A DNA stretch of 64,000 nucleotides from Cycas panzhihuaensis. Taxonomy: Eukaryota > Cycadophyta. The stretch lies in assembly GCA_023213395.1 (NCBI GenBank), contig CM041465.1, positions 40,679,741-40,743,740 of the forward strand, read 5' to 3'. How positions within the stretch are numbered: position 1 is the stretch's first letter; each line of letters begins with the position of its first letter. Under the pieces are notes generated by a model. That model saw only the letters and a program-made list of their open reading frames with translations, did not search any database and was not told the origin of the DNA. The translations under genes were made by a program, and so were the position numbers. Below, piece by piece: positions 36,010-47,771 of this stretch.

Positions 36010-37351
36010 CCTCAAGGATAACTTCTCTGAGTCCTAATTTGGTACGAATCTTAGTGAATTGATCTTCAATAAGTCCTTTGGTAAACACACCCACAAACTA
36101 CGTCTTACTCAGACAATAGTCAACCCGTAACTTCCCTACTTTGATCTATTCACAAATGCAATGGTGTTGAATTTCAATGTGCTTTGTACTTGCATAAAAT
36201 TCTAGATTCTTTGACAATCTAATAGTGCTTTAGTTATCGACTAAAATAACCAAGGTTCTACAAGGTCTACCAAGAGTATCCAAAAGTTCTTGCAACCATA
36301 CAAATTCTCTCCCGCCAACAATGAGTCCCTAGTACTCTACCTCTATAGAAGATAGTGCAATTGTTTATTGTTTCTTTGACTGTCATGATACAAATTCGTT
36401 GCCAATACCAAAGACATATCCAATAGCAAATTTTCGATCATCGGAGTCTCTTCCCCAATTAGCATTAGTGTAGCGATACAACTTCACCTCTTCACGAAGG
36501 TACTCCAGACCAAGATGAAAAATTCCCTTCAAATATCTCAAAATTTGCTTCGTTGCAAACCAATGTAGCTCTTGTGGATTCTGCATATAATGAGAGACCA
36601 ATCTGACAACATAAACAATATCTAGTTTGGTATGAGCCAAATAGATGAGACTCCCTACCAACTGTTTGTATAGTGTTTCATTTACAACAGCCTTCTCCAT
36701 ATCTTTCATGAGTTTTATGCCCTTAGCACATGGTGTGAAAGCAGGCTTACAGTCTTCCATCCTAAACTTTGCAAACAAACTCTTTATGTACTTATGACAC
36801 CATGCGATCCTCCATCTATCATACTTCGATGACGAAAAAATAATTCAACACACCTAGATCTATCATTCCAAAGGTGTTTTGCAGGTTAGATTTAACACCC
36901 ACAATCGCCTTATGACAACTGCCTATTAAGATGAGATCATCAATGTACAATACAATCACCATAATCAAATTTGCAATCCTCTTGATATACAAATTAGGCT
37001 CTAGGTCTGTAGTAATGAATCCTTCTTCCTTCAACTTAGCATCAACCTTTGCATACCACATCCTTCGCGCTTGCTTTAGACCATAGAGAAATTTCTTCAA
37101 CCAGCATACGAGCTTTTCTTGTCCTTTCTTAATGAACTCAGGAGGTTGTACCATATAAATTTCCTCTTTTAGGTCTCCATTAAGAAATGCGAACATTACA
37201 TCCATTTGATGTAACTCCCATTTGTATCTTGCTACAAGTGAAAGAATCAATTGGATAGTTATCATGTTTGAAATTGGTGCAAATGTCTCATCATAATCAA
37301 TCCCTTCTTTTTATTCGAATCCCTACGCAGCAAGTTAAACTTTGTATTTTT
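36010..37351 (-). pseudogene. RT and RNase H of the split copia element
   Basis: From 37351 down: 'EGIDYDETFAP' (near 37300), 'LHQMDVMFAFLNGDLKEEIY' (RT, first Asp), 'LYGLKQARRMWYAKVDAKL' and 'VIVLYIDDLILIG' (YIDD box), then the connector and RNase H with 'LVGSLIYLAHTKLDI' and 'LRYLKGIFHLGLEY'. The C-terminus near 36030 ('IRTKLGLREVILEGGC') is of usual copia form. Several stops and at least one frame change (between 36819 and 36778) disable it. The upstream half of the same frame continues at 44958. Confidence 0.9.
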
Positions 37352-37648
37352 TGAAACGGGTTAATGTCACAAGGTCATTACATTAGTTGATTATTTCTAA
37401 AATGGGTCTTAAATAAACTTTAAATTAGATCACTTAAGTGAAATGCACTTTCATGTGCATTATGTGTAATTTCATTTCACCTAACTCTAATGCTCCCTCT
37501 CTCAATATAAAAGTAAAAGCTCAATGGAGGAGGCTCATTTTTTACCTCCCCATTTTGTGAGAGCTACTCTCTCTCTCAAGTCTCTCTTGCTCCCATATTT
37601 GCTTTTGTGTTTAGTGCATGGAGATGAAGGATAGATCCACTCTTTTCA
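37352..37648 (+). repeat. 5' LTR of the nested plus-strand copia
   Basis: 297 bp, TGAAACGGG to CTCTTTTCA. Near-identical to 44654-44952. Confidence 0.93.
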
Positions 37649-37650
37649 TG

Positions 37651-37662
37651 TGGTGTCAGTGC
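37651..37662 (+). promoter_or_regulatory. Primer-binding site of the nested copia
   Basis: tggtgtcagtgc, 2 bp after the LTR. It resembles the iMet PBS with two changes. Confidence 0.8.
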
Positions 37663-39745
37663 ATGCTTCCTTCATATTCCTCACTTGCGCTTGCAATGGA
37701 CCCATCACTTCCTTCTCCCCCACAATCCATGTGGTAAAAAAGATTGTGAAAGTGGATTTAAAAATATTTTCAAGCTCTTATCATAGCATATTTAGTATTG
37801 TTTGCTTTTCCTTTCGCCTTTGCAGGTTTGGAAGCACAATACAAAGAGTTATAAGGCCCAAGGATTCCAATCCTTTGGTGGCCATTTATTCTATCTCATT
37901 CTTCTTTTCTTTCTCCTCTTTTTGTCCATTTAACAAGGGGAAATGTTGCCAAAAATTTTCCAACTTTTAGAAGAATGATTATAAGGGGAGGTTCTACCCA
38001 CTTTTTTTAAAGAATTTAAAGGCATTTAAAATATCCATCATTGTATGCTCTCACCTTGACCATATTGGGATCCTGGTGATCAAAAAATGATGGAAATTTC
38101 ATATGGTATCATGTGTTAATGAGATATTAGCAAGTTAAAATTTTTGTAGAAATAAAATTTGCTTGTTGAACTTCACAGGTCTGCAAAATCTTCTACAGAG
38201 TTCCAATTGACCTGATTCCAATTGCTAAAAGATGAGGCTCTGGGTCTAGTTTCCAGCACAAAACCGACACCTAATTTTGTTGTCGTATGAGAAGGTTATT
38301 ATTGTTTTAGTAAACAACAGTTATTTTTAGTAAGAATTTTGGAAAAATATATTATGCCAACTTTGCGGGACTGCTAAAAATTTTTCAGAACTCATTTGGA
38401 CCTGATTCTACTTCTTGAAGAGAAGCTCTGAGTCTAGTTTGCAGCAGAAAAACCGACACTCAATTTCATTATCATGGGAGAAAGTTATTGCTGTTTTAGT
38501 GAAGACTACTTTTCTTTTGTATTAAAAAAAAAGTGAAGAAATTTTCTTCCATCTTTTTATAAGGCTTAAAAGCCTATTGTAAAAGTGAGTAAAAAAACAC
38601 TTGGATCGGAGCAATATCCAGTGTCTTCACTCACTTATCAGCACTACATTTCAACACTCCAAAATGACTTCAAGCAAACACTCTAAAGACACTCCAAGCA
38701 AGCACTCCAAACAAGCATTCTATTTTCAATTATATCTACTTTTGATGCAAATTCGATAATCTTTCCACGCTCCCTAAAAGGAATGCATCACGTACGTTAT
38801 TTTCTGCCATCTTGTACATGTTCACACACTCGCCAAGGTTGAGATACCTTGGTTGGCAGAATGTCATGCCATAAAGGAGGTGTGGGTTTCAAGTTGGGAC
38901 TGGACTGAACCAGAATATTGGTGAGGTTTGGTTAACCATACCATCATGCCTCAATCAAGTATCATCCTGATAACCAACCAGAAAAACTGAAACTTTAATA
39001 CAAGATTAAAATATACCCGATCCAATATCCGTCATAGCCATGGGTATGCACGTACCACTCTTTAGAGGAGGTATATAGCTGTTCATTGGTGAACTGAGTG
39101 AAGATTGGGAGTACCTGGGCTCCGTTGTCACTTGGATTTCATCACCAAGCACAATTGCGGGTATCGTGGGTGAAGACCAACTTAATTCTACTAGAAGCCT
39201 AGGCATCCCTTCAACAACCTCAACTACATGTTGGACACAAGTTAGAGGTTATTGGGTTGATTACGCATCCTACATTTGAGTTTCAAGTTGTGAACACCCA
39301 ATCATGTCAACTTCCACATTGGCCTACAATCGTGTATATTGATCACTTACTTATTTGTAAAAAGTGATCCATAGTGTAATCATAATCATAGTGTTTCTCA
39401 TATTCCTGCTACATCAGGTTAATATTTGCCATAAGTGTTAGCGGCCAATTTTCATTATAGTGCTTCTCATATTCCTGTTGCGTTTGGTTAATATTTGCCA
39501 CAAGTGTTAGTGGTCAATTTTCATCATAGTGCTTCTCATATTCCTGCTGCGTCAGGTTAATATTTGTCACAAGTGTTGGTGACTTTTCTCTAAGTTGCTC
39601 CCTTCATCTTTGAGCAACCATTCTCACTTCTTCTTCCTTCTGCTACATTACTTCATTGCATCTCCCATTTGTAAACAGTGATTGGTCATTTATTGCCATC
39701 GCTTTTATAGTCCCTTATTCATTTCTTCCCTTCTCAAAAGACACC
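37663..39745 (-). pseudogene. Long leader with a decayed antisense reading frame
   Basis: Between PBS and gag ATG lie 2.08 kb. On the minus strand, from about 39748 down to 39355, a protein-like frame can be followed: it starts MVSFEKGRNE, has a charged stretch ('QKEEEVRMVAQR') and then three copies of a 23-residue unit with the core 'QQEYEKHYD'. Stops inside it are TAA, TAG and TGA. Another open minus frame is 39206-39006. No family is recognised. It may be a captured gene or an extra antisense ORF of this copia family. Confidence 0.5.
39391..39590. repeat. 69-bp tandem repeat, about 2.8 copies
   Basis: Units start at about 39391, 39460 and 39529 ('gtg.ttctcatattcctg'), a period of exactly 69 bp (23 codons). 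It lies in the copia leader and in frame with the antisense reading frame, where it codes for the 23-residue repeat. Confidence 0.88.
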
Positions 39746-42700
39746 ATGTTTTCACAGTTCAAGCAAAATGTGAACTGTATTCTTAAAGGGAAAGAAAATT
39801 AGGACATGTGGTTCACTGGTGTTAGAAATGTTGCAAAGTATGGAGGTCTTTGGAGAAATCACTTGCAACCTACACCATTTGTTGCAGCTATAGCTACCAC
39901 AGCTGTTTCTGGAGGAGGTGCTCCAACTGAAGCTGCAGCTAAACGCCAATGGGAACTTGATGATGATAAAATCCGTGCAGGGATACTTCTTGTCACTGAC
40001 TATTCCCTGCATAATCTCATTGATGAAGTTGTACATGATACAACATGCAAAGTTCTTGAAGTTCTTAAGAAGAACTTTGACACTAAATCATACTTAGAAT
40101 TTGTTCACTTAGTGTTGAAGATGAACAAATTGAAAATGCAGAAAGGACACGCAAGTGAGACAATCAATCTCCTTCGTCCAATCAAACAAGCCATTGATAA
40201 AGATTTCAAAACTCAATGCATTACATGGGCTTTCTTGATTCAGTCATGTCTCCATATCCCAGATTAAAAAATTTTACCAGGAAGTCTTCAATCTAGTGGC
40301 ACTTTAAAGACCCTAAACTTTGAGGCTCTTGCTGATAAGTTCATTGAATTTGATAAGACCTTTGATACCAACTTTGCCACTACATCAGATCCAACTGATG
40401 CTGCTTTCGAAGTGGAAGAAGATCTTTTTTATATCTAAAATCAAGGTCAATACCCTCACAGAGGTGGTAATTCTCGTGGAAGAGGCAGAGGTAGACAACA
40501 AGGACAACGTCCTCTTGGTCAACAGGCTCCTCAACTCCAACAAAAATAGTCTCAAGGCCAAGGCCAAAATAATCAACCTGGACCCAGATCCGATGTCGAG
40601 ACAATCCAACCAGCCCAATACTTCTTATGGGACTGGAAATCAAATAATTGTGTGCCAAAGGTGTAATAGGAAAGGACACTATGCCAAAAATTGCAGAACT
40701 TCCACCAATAAATTAACAAGCTATCAACAGCACCACGGTGCACATAATGTTGATCATACTTCTTTTGAAGATGATTTTGGTGGAACGCAATTTGCTCATG
40801 CACACCTTCAAAGAATTGGGACCACTTCATCAAATGTTATTGATAGATCCACTAAATATATTGAGACTCATTGTGGCTATGCTTATTCACCTTTGCCTTC
40901 ACCACTTAGAGTTGCAAATAGTGCCACCTCAAATACTTCATCTTGGATCATGGATATTGGAGCAACACAACACATGACTTGTCATCGCCAGTTCTTTCAG
41001 GATTTTGACTCTGAAGTTTGTGGTGTTGTACACATGGCTGACAAATCATCTCAATCAGTCGAAGGACTTGGAATTGTCTGCCTGAAACTCCCAGGCCTTC
41101 CAGATTTTACCCTTGTTGATGTTTTATATATTCTCGCCTCCGGGCGAACACCTCTCCCTGTCCACCCTTGTCTCTCGTGGATTTGATCTGAGTGTAATTG
41201 CAAATAATCAAACTCTTTGTTTCATTCACCCTCCTTCAAATGATGTGGTTATGACCAGAATTCTTTATGGCAAACTTTTTTCGCCTAACTGACTCACCAT
41301 CCTCTGAAGCTAACTATGTTGATGATGACTCTGCTTTTACCACAACTTTGACTCCTCAAAAGTTGTCCCAAGCGGCCCTATGGCATGCTCATATGGGCCA
41401 TATCAAAATTGATCATTTAAGAGAACTACATGCCACTCTTCCTAGTATGCCTAGACTCTCCTCTAAGCCCTTCAAATGAGAAGCATGTATCATTGCCAAA
41501 TCTCAAAGAAAACCCTTTCCTCGTAGTCAGTGGAAATCTAGCCAACCTTTGCAGCTTGTACACTCAAATATATGTGGTCATATGCCGATCCCTTCTCTCA
41601 AACAAAAGTGGTACTATATTACTTTGATTGATGATTTTACCAAGAAAGTATGGGTTGCTTTTCTTGCAAAGAAAGATGAAGCTTTTTCTATGTTTCAAGC
41701 TTTGCCAAATGAATTTGGATTCAAGATCAAAATGCTTAGGACTGACAATGGTGGCGAGTACACGTCTAATGACTTTGAATCGTACCTACGTTAGCATGCA
41801 AACAAACATCATACCACTGTTGCAAGTACACCCCAACAAAATGGAGTTGTTGAGCGCATGAATAAGACCATCATGAACATGGCTCGTGCTATGTTGGTAT
41901 ATAAGAATGTCCCTGTCTATCTTTGGGCTGAGGCTATCTGGACTGCCATGTGTTGCATCAACACTATTAGTCCCTCCAAGCTCAGTCCCTCTCCACATGA
42001 AATATGGTATGAACAAAACCCCTCTATCTCCCACTTCAAAATTTTTGGCTTTACTTGTTATACTCACATTCTAGAGGAACATAAAAACAAGCTCCAGGAT
42101 AGAGCCCTCAAAGACATCTTTGTCGGATACCCTATGGACAAAAAATGGTACAAGGTTTTTCTACCTTCACAGTGCAAAATCATCATCACTAGAGATGTTA
42201 TCTTTGCAGAGACTAAAGATCAATTACTCAAACTTGACTCCAAGACGCCTTCATACCGATTTAATGATGCTACTGAATTTGATATACAAATTCCAAAATT
42301 TAGGGGGGAAGATGCTCAACAGTTGATCAAAATCTTGGAATCTGACAATAGAGCCTTGGAGGATACAAGCTGTGACTCCCAGCCAATGTGTACATATCCA
42401 ACACCATCATTTGCGAACAACCAAGTTGACAAAGGCAAAGCCATAGTAGAAGGACCATCTTCTCTAACATCAGTGGCTGGCTCATCTTCTCCAATATCAT
42501 CAACTTCCTCTATGCCAAACATTTCACATGATCCTTTTCAAGATCAAAATGAAGAGTAAGAGGTTGTGGAAATGAAAACCTCATTCCCAACTTGAGGTTT
42601 TCGTGAAGCCTACCAGCTACACAAGGACATGCGACTAGATAAGGTAGGCAAAGTTAGCACTAGAAGTGCCCATAGAGCAAGGATGCATGAATCACTTTCA

Positions 42701-44277
42701 GTTGAGCTTGGACCAACAGAACTGCACCTTGCTCTTAACGAAGAGCCCCTAACGTACCAAAAAGTTGTAAAGCATGCAACTTGGAGAAATGTCATGAATG
42801 AAGAGTACCAATGTCTTATCAAAAACGGTACATGGGAGCTTGTTGATCTACCACTTGAAAAAAAGGTAGTTCAAAATAAATAGGTGTTCAAAAACAAGTA
42901 CAGATCAGATAGCACCCTAGAAAAACACAAGGTGAGGTTGGTAGCAAAAGGATTCACGCAAAGGGAAGGCATTGGCTACATTGAAATCTTTGCTCCTACA
43001 ACCAAGTGGCCTACAATCAGAACTCTTATAGCCTTGGCTACTCAACAAAGTTGGAATATCCACCAACTCGATGTTAAGACCGCATTTCTCAATGAGGACC
43101 CTAAAGAAGAAATTTATATGGCTCAGCCAAAAGGATACGAGATTGTCGATCAAGAGCATAAGGTTTGCACGCTCAGAAAGTCCTTGTACGACCTAAAACA
43201 AGCCCCTCGTGTTTGGTTTGCCAAGTTGTCTGAAAGAATGAGGCAACTTGGATATGAGGTTTGTGACTATCAAGATATTGATGCAACGCTATTCATCAAG
43301 TGCCAAAATGATAAAGTCACTTACCTCCTAATCTTTGTGGATGATATGCTAATAATGGGGAATAGTGAACAGGTAATCAGTCAGCTGAAAAAAGACCTTG
43401 CTAAAACTTTTGAATTGTCTGACCTCAGGTTGATGAAATATTACTTGGGAATTGAAGTAACTCAAAAGAATGGTAAAATCATTCTCTCCCAAGAAAAATA
43501 TATCAACAATCTTCTGACTAAGTTTTAATTGGAAGGTGCTCGACCAATGGCTATACCTATGGAACCTAATGTTAAACTCTCAGTTGATGATGACACTAGG
43601 GAGGCAGACGCAACACTCTACAGGCAACTTGTAGGTAGTCGCATCTATACTACCAACACAAGTCCAGATATTGCACACTCTATTGCCATTCTTGCAAGAT
43701 TCATAACAAATCCTAAGCAAAATCACTGGCAAGCTGCAATACGAGTGTTGAGGTACCTGAAGACGACTAGCAAACATGGTCTATTGTATGAACCCAATGC
43801 AGAATTTAAACTTTATACATACACAGACTCAGACTTTGTCGAAGATAAAGACAGGAAGATCTACATCTGGGTACGTAACATTTCTTGGAACAACACCAAT
43901 ATCATGGAGATCCAAAGTGAGAAGATAGTTGCACTCAAGCCGGGCGAATATATTGTTTCTTCTAAGACAAGCAAGGAGGTGATATGGCTTAGAAAATTGT
44001 TGAATACATTAAATGCCACCCAAACAAGTTCTACTAGCTTACATGTAGATAATCAATCTACAATCCAAATGGCTAAAAATCATATATTTCATGATCGTAT
44101 CAAACATATAAGTACAAAAGTCCACAGGATTAAAAACCAGTTCATGATGGCACAATTCAACTGGAGTATTGCCCTATAGCAGATCAAGTGGCCGATATCT
44201 TCACCAAACCACTGAAGAGGGTGAAGTTTGAACAGTTCCGAAGGCATCTCGGCCTTAAGGCCTCCATCTCTGCTTGA
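39746..44277 (+). pseudogene. Gag-Pol polyprotein of the nested plus-strand copia
   Basis: ATG at 39746 (MFSQFKQNV). Gag has one early TAG, then 'KRQWELDDDKIRAGILL' and 'LLRPIKQAI'. A zinc knuckle CQRCNRKGHYAKNC lies near 40652-40693. The protease motif reads MDIGATQHM (40950), with DSG changed to DIG. The pre-integrase piece is 'LWHAHMGHI' (41380). Integrase has 'LIDDFTKKVWVAF', 'LRTDNGGEYTS' and 'STPQQNGVVERMN', so all three catalytic acids are readable. RT follows (42884-43528) with 'IHQLDVKTAFLNEDPKEEIY' and 'LIFVDDMLIMG'. RNase H ends near 44277. Few stops and shifts compared with the other copia copies suggest a younger element, but it is still broken. Confidence 0.92.
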
Positions 44278-44653
44278 TTGAAGGAGATGACAATATGACC
44301 ATTATACTCTATCTCATTCGTGAAAACCCCTTGTGGGCGCAAAAGGATAAGGGTTGTATCATTTTGGAAAATCGGAACCTGTGAAAACCCGAAAGGGCAT
44401 AGGGGATGACCAAATGGTATATGGATACTCAGTAGATTTCAACTATAAAATTCATTGTACTGATTGGCTATCTGGCTTCATTTAAAAAGCTACCTAAGCC
44501 AGGTTAGTAGATTAGAAAATCTGTGGGTTTTCTTCCCCATGAGGGTTTCCCACAAAAGTGTCATAGTAGTTTGCTTTGTAAGAGGCTCAAATGAAGACCT
44601 CATAGGATAGAATAAAATAGGATGAAATGACCTTCTACCATTAAGGGGGAGAT

Positions 44654-44952
44654 TGAAACGGGTTAATGTCACAAGGTCATTACATTGGTTGATTATTTCT
44701 AAAAAGGGTCTTAAGTGAACTCTAAATTAGATCACTTAAGTGAAATACACTTTCATGTGCATTATGTGTAATTTCATTTCACCTAACTCTAATGCTCCCT
44801 CTTTCAATATAAAAATAAAAGCTCAATGGAAGAGGTTCATTTTTTACCTTCGTATTTTGTGAGAGCTACTCTCTTTCTCTCAAATCTCTCTTGCTCCCAT
44901 GTTTACCTTTGTGTTTAGTACATGGAGATGAAGGATAGATCCACTCTTTTCA
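44654..44952 (+). repeat. 3' LTR of the nested plus-strand copia
   Basis: 299 bp, preceded by a polypurine tract (ttaagggggaga, 44641-44652), ending CTCTTTTCA at 44952 and followed by the TTTTT duplication. Confidence 0.93.
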
Positions 44953-46064
44953 TTTTTCCACCTCACCATTAGATCGGAACTTTGTCTTGTGTACCCACTT
45001 GCATCCAACAACATTCTTCTTTGAAAGTAATTGGGCCAAATCTCATGTTTCGCTCTTGATTAAAGAACCATATTCTTCCTCCATTGCAGCTCTCCATTTT
45101 GAATTCTCCTTCGCCTCAGCGTAAGAATCAAGGTCATGGGAGTCTATGGTGTTAACCATTAGAGCTTGACTAGCATGCTAACTTCTTGTCATTTGCCCTT
45201 ATATTAGATCTCGTAACATCACAGCCAACTCTTCAATAGTGTTTCTAGCCCATACTAGCATTGAGGCACCCAATGTTTTACGTACCTCTTGTTGTGATGA
45301 CTCTTCACTATCTGCATTACTCGGTCCATCTTCCCTTTGTACAACTAGCTCCTCAATTGGCTGAATCAAGTTCGCATTCCCAACAATAGACTCTTTGGAA
45401 TTGACCTTAACAAAAATGGTAGTAAAGGTAGGTAGAAGACATCTTCAGATGACAATCGTTTAGCATGATACATCAACAACTCAACAAATTTTGCATCTCG
45501 ACTAACGAGAAATTTCTTTCCCTCTAGATTCCACGGTTTGTAAGTTCTATTGGTAACATTGTACTCCTCGAAGATGCATTTCTTACTCTTGCGATCCAAC
45601 TGCTTTCGTTTTTCGTCTGAGATGTGTGCATATGTTATGCACCCAAAAATTTTTAAACAACCAATGGCAAGTTTCTAATTAGTCCATTTCTCTTTAAGGG
45701 TCATGCCACGAACTGCTAAAGTTGATACCCAATTCAAAATATACATTACAATTCCAACAACTTTTGCCCAAAACATCGATGTTTAGTTTTTTGCATGCAC
45801 CATACACCTTGCCATCTCCATCATGCTACAATTCTTCCTCTCAATGACACTATTTTGTTGTGGGGTATATGGGACTATAAATTCCCACCTTATACAATGA
45901 TTCAAACAAAACTGATTAAAGGCATTATTGTTTGCCATATTCACTTTTTAAAATTTATTTTGTTATCACTTTCATTTTCAACTCAAGCTTTCCATTTTGG
46001 AAAGCAATCGAATACTTCATACTTATTCTTTATATTACACAACTACTTGTTAACCACGGAGCAT
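44953..46064 (-). pseudogene. Integrase and connector of the split copia element
   Basis: Minus strand from 46064: 'KYEVFDCF' and 'PYTPQQNSVIERKNCSMMEM' near 45860-45800 with the last catalytic Glu, then 'DRKSKKCIFEEYNVTNRTYK' (45599-45540), then the connector ending in 'KWVHKTKF' and 'SNGEVEK' at 44958. This end joins in frame to 37346. The upstream half of integrase continues at 61631. Frames are broken by stops. Confidence 0.88.
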
Positions 46065-46412
46065 TACTGCTAGCACATGTGAATGAGTAACTAGTTTGTT
46101 AATGCTAGCCATTAACTTTTGTGTGCAGGCCATTTAATCCTGCCAATAGGATTGCATGCCGCTTCTCACACTAATAAGATTCTATGTAAAGTGGCCATCT
46201 TTGCCTATTTAAAACCCCAAAAATATACATGGTTTATTTTGTTGAAATAATATCAAGAGATCGTACTGTTGTACATTTTGGTGCCCATTTGGTGTTCATA
46301 GTTGTGCTTATTTCTGTATTTGATTTACTTGCCAAGTGAATGATCTAAAACATTATTTGTGCTCTTTAATCTCCAAAGCTACTATTGTGTAAAAGAATAC
46401 TCGAAAAAGACA
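46065..46412 (+). repeat. 5' LTR of the chromodomain gypsy element
   Basis: About 348 bp. From 'gctagcacatgtg' on it aligns with 61279-61630, sharing for example 'attctatgtaaagtg' and 'aataatatcaagagatc'. The first bases are decayed (TACTGC against TGTCGC). Confidence 0.87.
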
Positions 46413-46421
46413 TGCTCCAAG

Positions 46422-46433
46422 TGGTATTAAAGC
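46422..46433 (+). promoter_or_regulatory. Primer-binding site of the chromodomain gypsy element
   Basis: tggtattaaagc resembles the iMet PBS with two C/G-to-T/A type changes. Preceded by a few bases after the LTR end. Confidence 0.65.
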
Positions 46434-47771
46434 TAAGTTGTGGATCCACCCAAAGAAGCAGATCAGTGAGAGAAGCATAAAAATTGGGAAAAAAAAAAAA
46501 TCCCTTGGTGAAATTCTAGAAACCTTCTCCTGCTTTTATTTTTTTATTTTTGTGTTGTGTTGCTTTTTTTTTTTTTTAATCTTGCAATCAGCTATAAGCA
46601 CCCAACAAGTTTCCTCCCTCCCATATCCCTAATTATTAGGTTGAGACTTTGTAGCGGGGGTCTTTAAAAATCACAGGGATCTGTCATTTTTGGTCAAACG
46701 TATGTGGATATATGCTCGTGCATGAAGCAAAGCAGATAACATTGCTTAAGCAAGCCTTATAGGTAGAACCTAACTACAAGACTAAGCTTCCACGTAACTT
46801 CAGCTATATCAAAGAACCCTTATAGGTTCTCCTGCCTTACTTAGAATAGAAAAATTGTCAGTCGTCTGTCCTCTGCAGTGCACTAGTTAGCGATTAGCAC
46901 CAAGAAGTTACTCCTCATGAACACCCTAACACGGCTAGAAGTATGGATTTCCTTCGTAGTTGGTGCCCTAAGAGATTGAGCCAAGAAATAACAATGACTA
47001 AGAAGTTTATCGTGAGGTTTGTAAAACCAAGTACACCCTGTTTCTTAAGTCCTAGGTACTTCCAAATACAACATTGCTAAGACTATTGTACATCCCAATA
47101 CAAACTATTGAATATGTTGATAAATCATGCAATACGCCAACAACAATATAATAACAACACAATCCTGTAATATGAACACCACAATTTGAATACTTCCTGT
47201 CCAAACGTTCGGCACAGTTTTCTGAGTCCAATATCCAATTGAGTCCAACCCCCAGTCCAGTGTCCACTTCTCAATCAAAAAACAAAAAGAAAGGCCATCA
47301 CCTAGTTTGTAAGGTCACTTCAGGAAATACTTACCTGATTCAAACAAATCTTGCATTAGTAGACACGTGCCAAAATTTTTACCTTAGTCACATATACATC
47401 CTAATTTAATCAGCACATCGCGCTAATCGTTTTTTACTAGACCATTTTCAAGCCATTTACTAACCAAAAATGGCAAGTGGGTCCCATTGACTAAAAAATC
47501 ACACATAATCTCACTTGCATCATCCTAACGAGCTCATTGCACTCGTCACGTTGTACTAAGTAGGATTGTTGCCAAATTTTCACCCCATCTAAGCACATTT
47601 GTACCCAGGAGGTTAATAGGCTATAGATGCCTCCAACCCTAACCCTTCTACATTATTTCCACCATTTGAATCTTGTTCTTACTCTCTCATCCCCTTTCAT
47701 GGAAACACTTTCTTCTCCCCTTAACCCCTCTTCTCTCCATCCCCTTCTTCTTCACAACAACTAGTAGTACA

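Larger units (their letters stand above)
37352..44952 (+). mobile_element. Plus-strand copia element nested in the split copia, TSD TTTTT
   Basis: 7601 bp with LTRs of 297 and 299 bp, PBS, gag-pol and polypurine tract. The five bases before (37347-37351) and after (44953-44957) are TTTTT. Removing the element and one copy rejoins the interrupted minus-strand pol frame just before the 'KYK' of the RT start. By eye the LTRs differ at about 19 sites, mostly transitions, plus a 2-bp gap. A 2.1-kb leader precedes gag, unusually long for copia. Confidence 0.93.

Noticed and set aside
39391-39590. 69-bp repeats considered as a CRISPR-like array
   Set aside because: Whole units repeat without unique spacers, in a plant retrotransposon leader; ordinary tandem repeat.
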